A stretch of 64,000 nt of DNA from VXNE01 sp963665455 (GTDB lineage Bacteria; Pseudomonadota; Gammaproteobacteria; Pseudomonadales; Azotimanducaceae): contig OY762279.1 of NCBI GenBank assembly GCA_963665455.1, positions 1,550,001-1,614,000 on the forward strand. Reading direction: 5' to 3'. Under the pieces are notes generated by a model. It saw only the letters and a program-made list of their open reading frames with translations. It searched no databases and was not told the origin of the DNA. Position numbers and translations under genes: made by a program. Positions 61,147 through 64,000 of this stretch are shown piece by piece. Every line of letters starts with the position of its first letter. Position 1 is the stretch's first letter.

Positions 61147-62739
61147 ATGCCCTCCAAGACGACCGCAGCCCGCCCGCCGGACGAAGACCGGCACCTCATC
61201 GGCATCGACGAGTCCGAACTCTGGTCCATGGCCGACGCGTTGCGCGGCTCGATGGACGCCGCCGAGTACAAGCACGTCGTGCTCGGCCTCATCTTCCTGA
61301 AGTACGTCTCCGACGCCTTCGAGGAGCGCCACGCCGCCGTGCTGGCCGAGTGGGGCGAGGAAGCCGCCGAAGACCCGGACGAGTACACCGCCGAGGCCAT
61401 CTTCTGGGTGCCCCCCGAGGCGCGCTGGGGGCGCTTAAGCGCCCAGGCGCGGCAGCCCACCATCGGCCAAACCGTCGACGACGCCATGACCGGCGTCGAA
61501 CGGGACAACCCCGCGCTCAAGGACGTCCTGCCGAAGGACTACGCCCGCCCCGCGCTCGACAAGCAGCGCCTCGGACAGCTCATCGACATGGTCGGCAACA
61601 TCGCGGTCGGCGACGCGCAGGCCCGCGCCAACGACGTGCTCGGGCGCGTCTACGAGTACTTCCTCGGCCAGTTCGCGGGCGCCGAGGGCAAGAAGGGCGG
61701 CGAGTTCTACACGCCCCGCTGCGTGGTCCGGCTGCTGGTCGAGATGCTCGAACCGTATTCGGGCCGCGTGTACGACCCCTGCTGCGGCTCGTCCGGCATG
61801 TTCGTGCAGTCCGTCGAGTTCATCGAGGCCCATGCGACGGGCAACGGCAACGGCGGCCGGGCGCGGGGCGACATCTCCATCTGGGGGCAGGAGTCGAACT
61901 ACACGACCTGGCGCCTCGCCCGGATGAACCTCGCCATCCGTGGCATCGAGGGCCAGATCGCCCACGGCGACACCTTCCACGACGACCGCCACCCGGACCT
62001 CAAGGCGGACTTCATCCTCGCCAACCCGCCCTTCAACGTGAAGGACTGGGGCGGCGACCGCCTGACGGACGACCAGCGCTGGCGGTACGGCGTCCCGCCG
62101 AAGGGAAACGCCAACTTCGCCTGGGTGCAGCACATCGTCCACCATCTCGCCCCGACCGGAACCGCCGGGTTCGTGCTGGCCAACGGATCCATGTCATCGA
62201 GTCAATCGGGCGAGGGCGAGATCCGGCGCAACCTCGTCGAGACCGACCTGGTCGACTGCATGGTCGCCCTCCCGGGCCAATTGTTCTACTCGACGCAGAT
62301 ACCGGCATGCCTCTGGTTCCTCGCCCGAGACCGTGACGACGGCAAGCTGCGGGACAGGCGCGGCGAGGTGCTGTTCATCGACGCTCGCGAATTGGGCAGC
62401 ATGGTTGATCGCACGCATCGCGAGTTGACCGCGGACGACATCGACCGGATCACCGACACGTACCACCGCTGGCGCGGCGAGGCGGACGGATACGAGGATG
62501 AGCCGGGGTTCTGCCGGAGCGTGTCCCTTGAGGAAGTCCGCCGGCACGACCATGTTCTCACGCCGGGCCGCTACGTGGGGGCGCCGCCACCGGTAGACGA
62601 CGGCGAACCGTTCGCCGAGAAAATGCAGCGCCTCGTCGCCGAACTGGGCGAGCAGCAGGAGGAAGGCGCCAAGCTCGACGGCACCATCGCGCGGAATCTT
62701 GAGGCGTTGGGTTTCCCGCTAGTGGAGGGAGCACGATGA
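61147..62739 (+). CDS. hsdM: Type I restriction-modification methyltransferase subunit
   Basis: A 530-residue M subunit. MDAAEYKHVVLGLIFLKYVSD is the HsdM N-terminal domain, GEFYTPRCVVRLLVEML and YDPCCGSSGMFVQS form the SAM site (motif I), and ILANPPFNVKDWGG is NPPF (motif IV) for adenine methylation. Its stop overlaps the MNT gene start by ATGA. HsdR is not in the window. Confidence 0.95.
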   Translation: MPSKTTAARPPDEDRHLIGIDESELWSMADALRGSMDAAEYKHVVLGLIFLKYVSDAFEERHAAVLAEWGEEAAEDPDEYTAEAIFWVPPEARWGRLSAQARQPTIGQTVDDAMTGVERDNPALKDVLPKDYARPALDKQRLGQLIDMVGNIAVGDAQARANDVLGRVYEYFLGQFAGAEGKKGGEFYTPRCVVRLLVEMLEPYSGRVYDPCCGSSGMFVQSVEFIEAHATGNGNGGRARGDISIWGQESNYTTWRLARMNLAIRGIEGQIAHGDTFHDDRHPDLKADFILANPPFNVKDWGGDRLTDDQRWRYGVPPKGNANFAWVQHIVHHLAPTGTAGFVLANGSMSSSQSGEGEIRRNLVETDLVDCMVALPGQLFYSTQIPACLWFLARDRDDGKLRDRRGEVLFIDARELGSMVDRTHRELTADDIDRITDTYHRWRGEADGYEDEPGFCRSVSLEEVRRHDHVLTPGRYVGAPPPVDDGEPFAEKMQRLVAELGEQQEEGAKLDGTIARNLEALGFPLVEGAR

Positions 62740-63044
62740 TTGCCGCATTCGAGCGATATGCAGATGAAATGCAGCGTCTCTGCGTACGCTACCAAGTGCA
62801 AAGCCTGGAACTCTTCGGCTCCGCATCAACGGGTCGCCATATCGCCGACCAAAGCGACCTCGACTTCGTCGTGGAGTTCAAACCCGAGGCCCTGGCTGAG
62901 TATGCCGACGCCTACTTCGGCCTATTGGAGGCACTACAGAACCTCTTTGGTTGCCCAGTGGACCTTGTGGTCCAGTCCGCCATCAAGAACCCCTACTTTC
63001 TTGATTCCGTTAAGGCTACGAAGAAACCTCTCTATGAAGCTTGA
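62736..63044 (+). CDS. mntA: MNT-type nucleotidyltransferase antitoxin
   Basis: A 102-residue minimal nucleotidyltransferase: SLELFGSASTGRHIADQSDLDFVVEF contains the GSxxxG...SDLDFVV core. In known pairs MntA modifies HepT with AMP and so acts as the antitoxin. It overlaps hsdM by ATGA and the HEPN gene by 11 bp. Confidence 0.88.
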   Translation: MIAAFERYADEMQRLCVRYQVQSLELFGSASTGRHIADQSDLDFVVEFKPEALAEYADAYFGLLEALQNLFGCPVDLVVQSAIKNPYFLDSVKATKKPLYEA

Positions 63045-63378
63045 GGCGAGAAAATACCTTCACGACATCGAACAGGGGGCAACGCTGATAGAGGAGTTCG
63101 TGGCCGGTAAGACTGCTGCGGACTACGCAGGAGACGCGATGCTCCGGTCAGCGGTGGAGCGGCAGTTCGAGATCATCGGCGAAGCGGTAGGGCAGTTGGC
63201 GAGAACGGACGAAACGACGGTCGAACGGATCAGCGACTACCAGCGAATCATTGCCTTTCGTAACATTCTCATTCATGGCTACGCCAGCGTGGACGACCGT
63301 TTGGTATGGAACGTGGTCGAAACGCGCCTGTCAAGCCTCATCGCGGAAGTGCGGCACCTCCTGGCGGGCGGAGAATGA
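63034..63378 (+). CDS. hepT: HepT-like HEPN ribonuclease
   Basis: A 114-residue HEPN toxin: YLHDIEQGATLIEEFVAGKT, ERQFEIIGEAVGQL, RIIAFRNILIHGYASVDD with the catalytic R-x4-H-x-Y motif (RNILIHGY), and VVETRLSSLIAEV. Tyr in that motif is the AMPylation target. Overlaps mntA by 11 bp and hsdS by ATGA. Confidence 0.9.
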   Translation: MKLEARKYLHDIEQGATLIEEFVAGKTAADYAGDAMLRSAVERQFEIIGEAVGQLARTDETTVERISDYQRIIAFRNILIHGYASVDDRLVWNVVETRLSSLIAEVRHLLAGGE

Positions 63379-64000
63379 CCTACGTCGCCTCCCACGTCGA
63401 CGAGAGTACTTGGCCCGAGGTGCCATTGGGCAGCCTTGTCACCTTTCACTCCGGCGGAACGCCCTCCAAGGGCAACCCTGCGTTCTGGCGAGGCTCAATC
63501 CCCTGGGTGTCCGCGAAGGACATGAAGAGCTTCCGACTGTCAGACACCCAAGATCACATTACGGCTGAAGGCGCGGCAAATGGCACGCGAGTAGTTCCGA
63601 GGGGGTCAGTTCTTCTGCTCACACGGGGTATGACTTTGCTCAACTCCGTGCCCGTTTGCCTGCTCGACCGCGACATGGCCTTCAACCAGGACGTCAAAGC
63701 GCTTCGGCCGAGTTCACGCATCCTCCCCGACTACCTACCGTACCTCGTTCTTGGAAACGCGGCCCGTTTGAAGAATATGGTTGACCTTGCCGGCCACGGG
63801 ACAGGAAGGCTCAACAGTGAGGAACTAAAGGCACTCAACGTTCGCGTGCCCCCGATGGGTGATCAAGGAGCCATCGCCCATATCCTCGGCGCGCTGGACG
63901 ACAAGATCGAGCTGAACCGGCGCATGAACGAGACGCTGGAGGCGATGGCGCGGACGCTGTTCAAGTCGTGGTTCGTGGACTTCGAGCCGGTGCGGGCGAA
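63375..64000 (+). CDS. hsdS: Type I restriction specificity subunit, cut by the right edge
   Basis: The first 208 codons of an S subunit. WPEVPLGSLVTFHSGGTPSK opens the first target-recognition domain, and RLNSEELKALNVRVPPMGDQ then LDDKIELNRRMNETLEAMAR is the conserved coiled-coil linker. Its ATG overlaps the hepT stop by ATGA. The second recognition domain lies beyond the window. Confidence 0.92.
   Translation, partial: MTYVASHVDESTWPEVPLGSLVTFHSGGTPSKGNPAFWRGSIPWVSAKDMKSFRLSDTQDHITAEGAANGTRVVPRGSVLLLTRGMTLLNSVPVCLLDRDMAFNQDVKALRPSSRILPDYLPYLVLGNAARLKNMVDLAGHGTGRLNSEELKALNVRVPPMGDQGAIAHILGALDDKIELNRRMNETLEAMARTLFKSWFVDFEPVRA

Overview
The window is about 64 kb of GC-rich (roughly two-thirds G+C by eye), gene-dense bacterial chromosome. 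Gene content points to an uncultured, aerobic, heterotrophic proteobacterium, most likely gammaproteobacterial: two TonB-dependent receptors, DNA polymerase II, bifunctional PutA, modABC, acyl-CoA carboxylase and dehydrogenase, several class III (CaiB/BaiF) CoA-transferases, SDRs, four luciferase-like (LLM) oxidoreductases and secreted peptidases. The lineage is inferred from this content; no rRNA gene is present. One tRNA (tRNA-Val, CAC) lies on the minus strand at 40624-40700.

Layout. 1-7.5 kb: a sacsin-type ATPase cut by the left edge, a helicase scrap, a large DUF4175-like membrane protein, an LLM oxidoreductase and its truncated tandem copy joined to a truncated HEPN-like gene. 7.5-17.5 kb: minus-strand CoA-transferase / PH protein / FAD dehydrogenase / PutA run, glutaminyl cyclase, DUF3604 lipoprotein, SDR. 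17.7-20.9 kb: eroded accessory zone with a frameshifted conserved protein, a Xre/RES toxin-antitoxin pair whose toxin has two frameshifts, and tails of a DNA methyltransferase and VapC. 20.9-26.3 kb: heteromeric CoA-transferase pair with an SDR, LLM oxidoreductase, small lipoprotein, SDR. 26.4-29.7 kb: polB, then an Rpn-type nuclease gene between large hairpin-rich inverted repeats. 29.8-34.2 kb: rhodanese and an MFS-modABC operon. 34.4-47.2 kb: RRM protein, two TonB receptors, acyl-CoA carboxylase beta chain, Uma2 and zeta-like genes, tRNA-Val, LLM, VOC, nucleotidyltransferase, acyl-CoA dehydrogenase. 47.4-48.7 kb: VapBC and a glutathione peroxidase read through an in-frame UGA as selenocysteine. 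48.8-60.8 kb: peptide and amide catabolism cluster (M19-like dipeptidase, MFS, DUF885, S9 peptidase, amidohydrolase), DUF5615/DUF433 pair, CocE-type hydrolase, phytanoyl-CoA dioxygenase-like protein. 61.1-64 kb: type I restriction operon hsdM-MNT-HEPN-hsdS, running off the right edge.

Most notable: (1) the selenoprotein glutathione peroxidase with a textbook bacterial SECIS hairpin directly after the UGA; (2) an Rpn nuclease gene boxed by 158-200 bp inverted repeats built from several hairpins, whose ends supply TAG stops to polB and to the nuclease; (3) a 41-57 bp palindromic repeat found inside one of those arms and again as two in-frame copies coding for the N-terminus of a dipeptidase-like enzyme; (4) an MNT/HEPN toxin-antitoxin pair embedded by ATGA-type overlaps inside a type I restriction operon. 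Eroded fragments of defence and toxin genes recur, so the genome seems to gain and lose such modules often.
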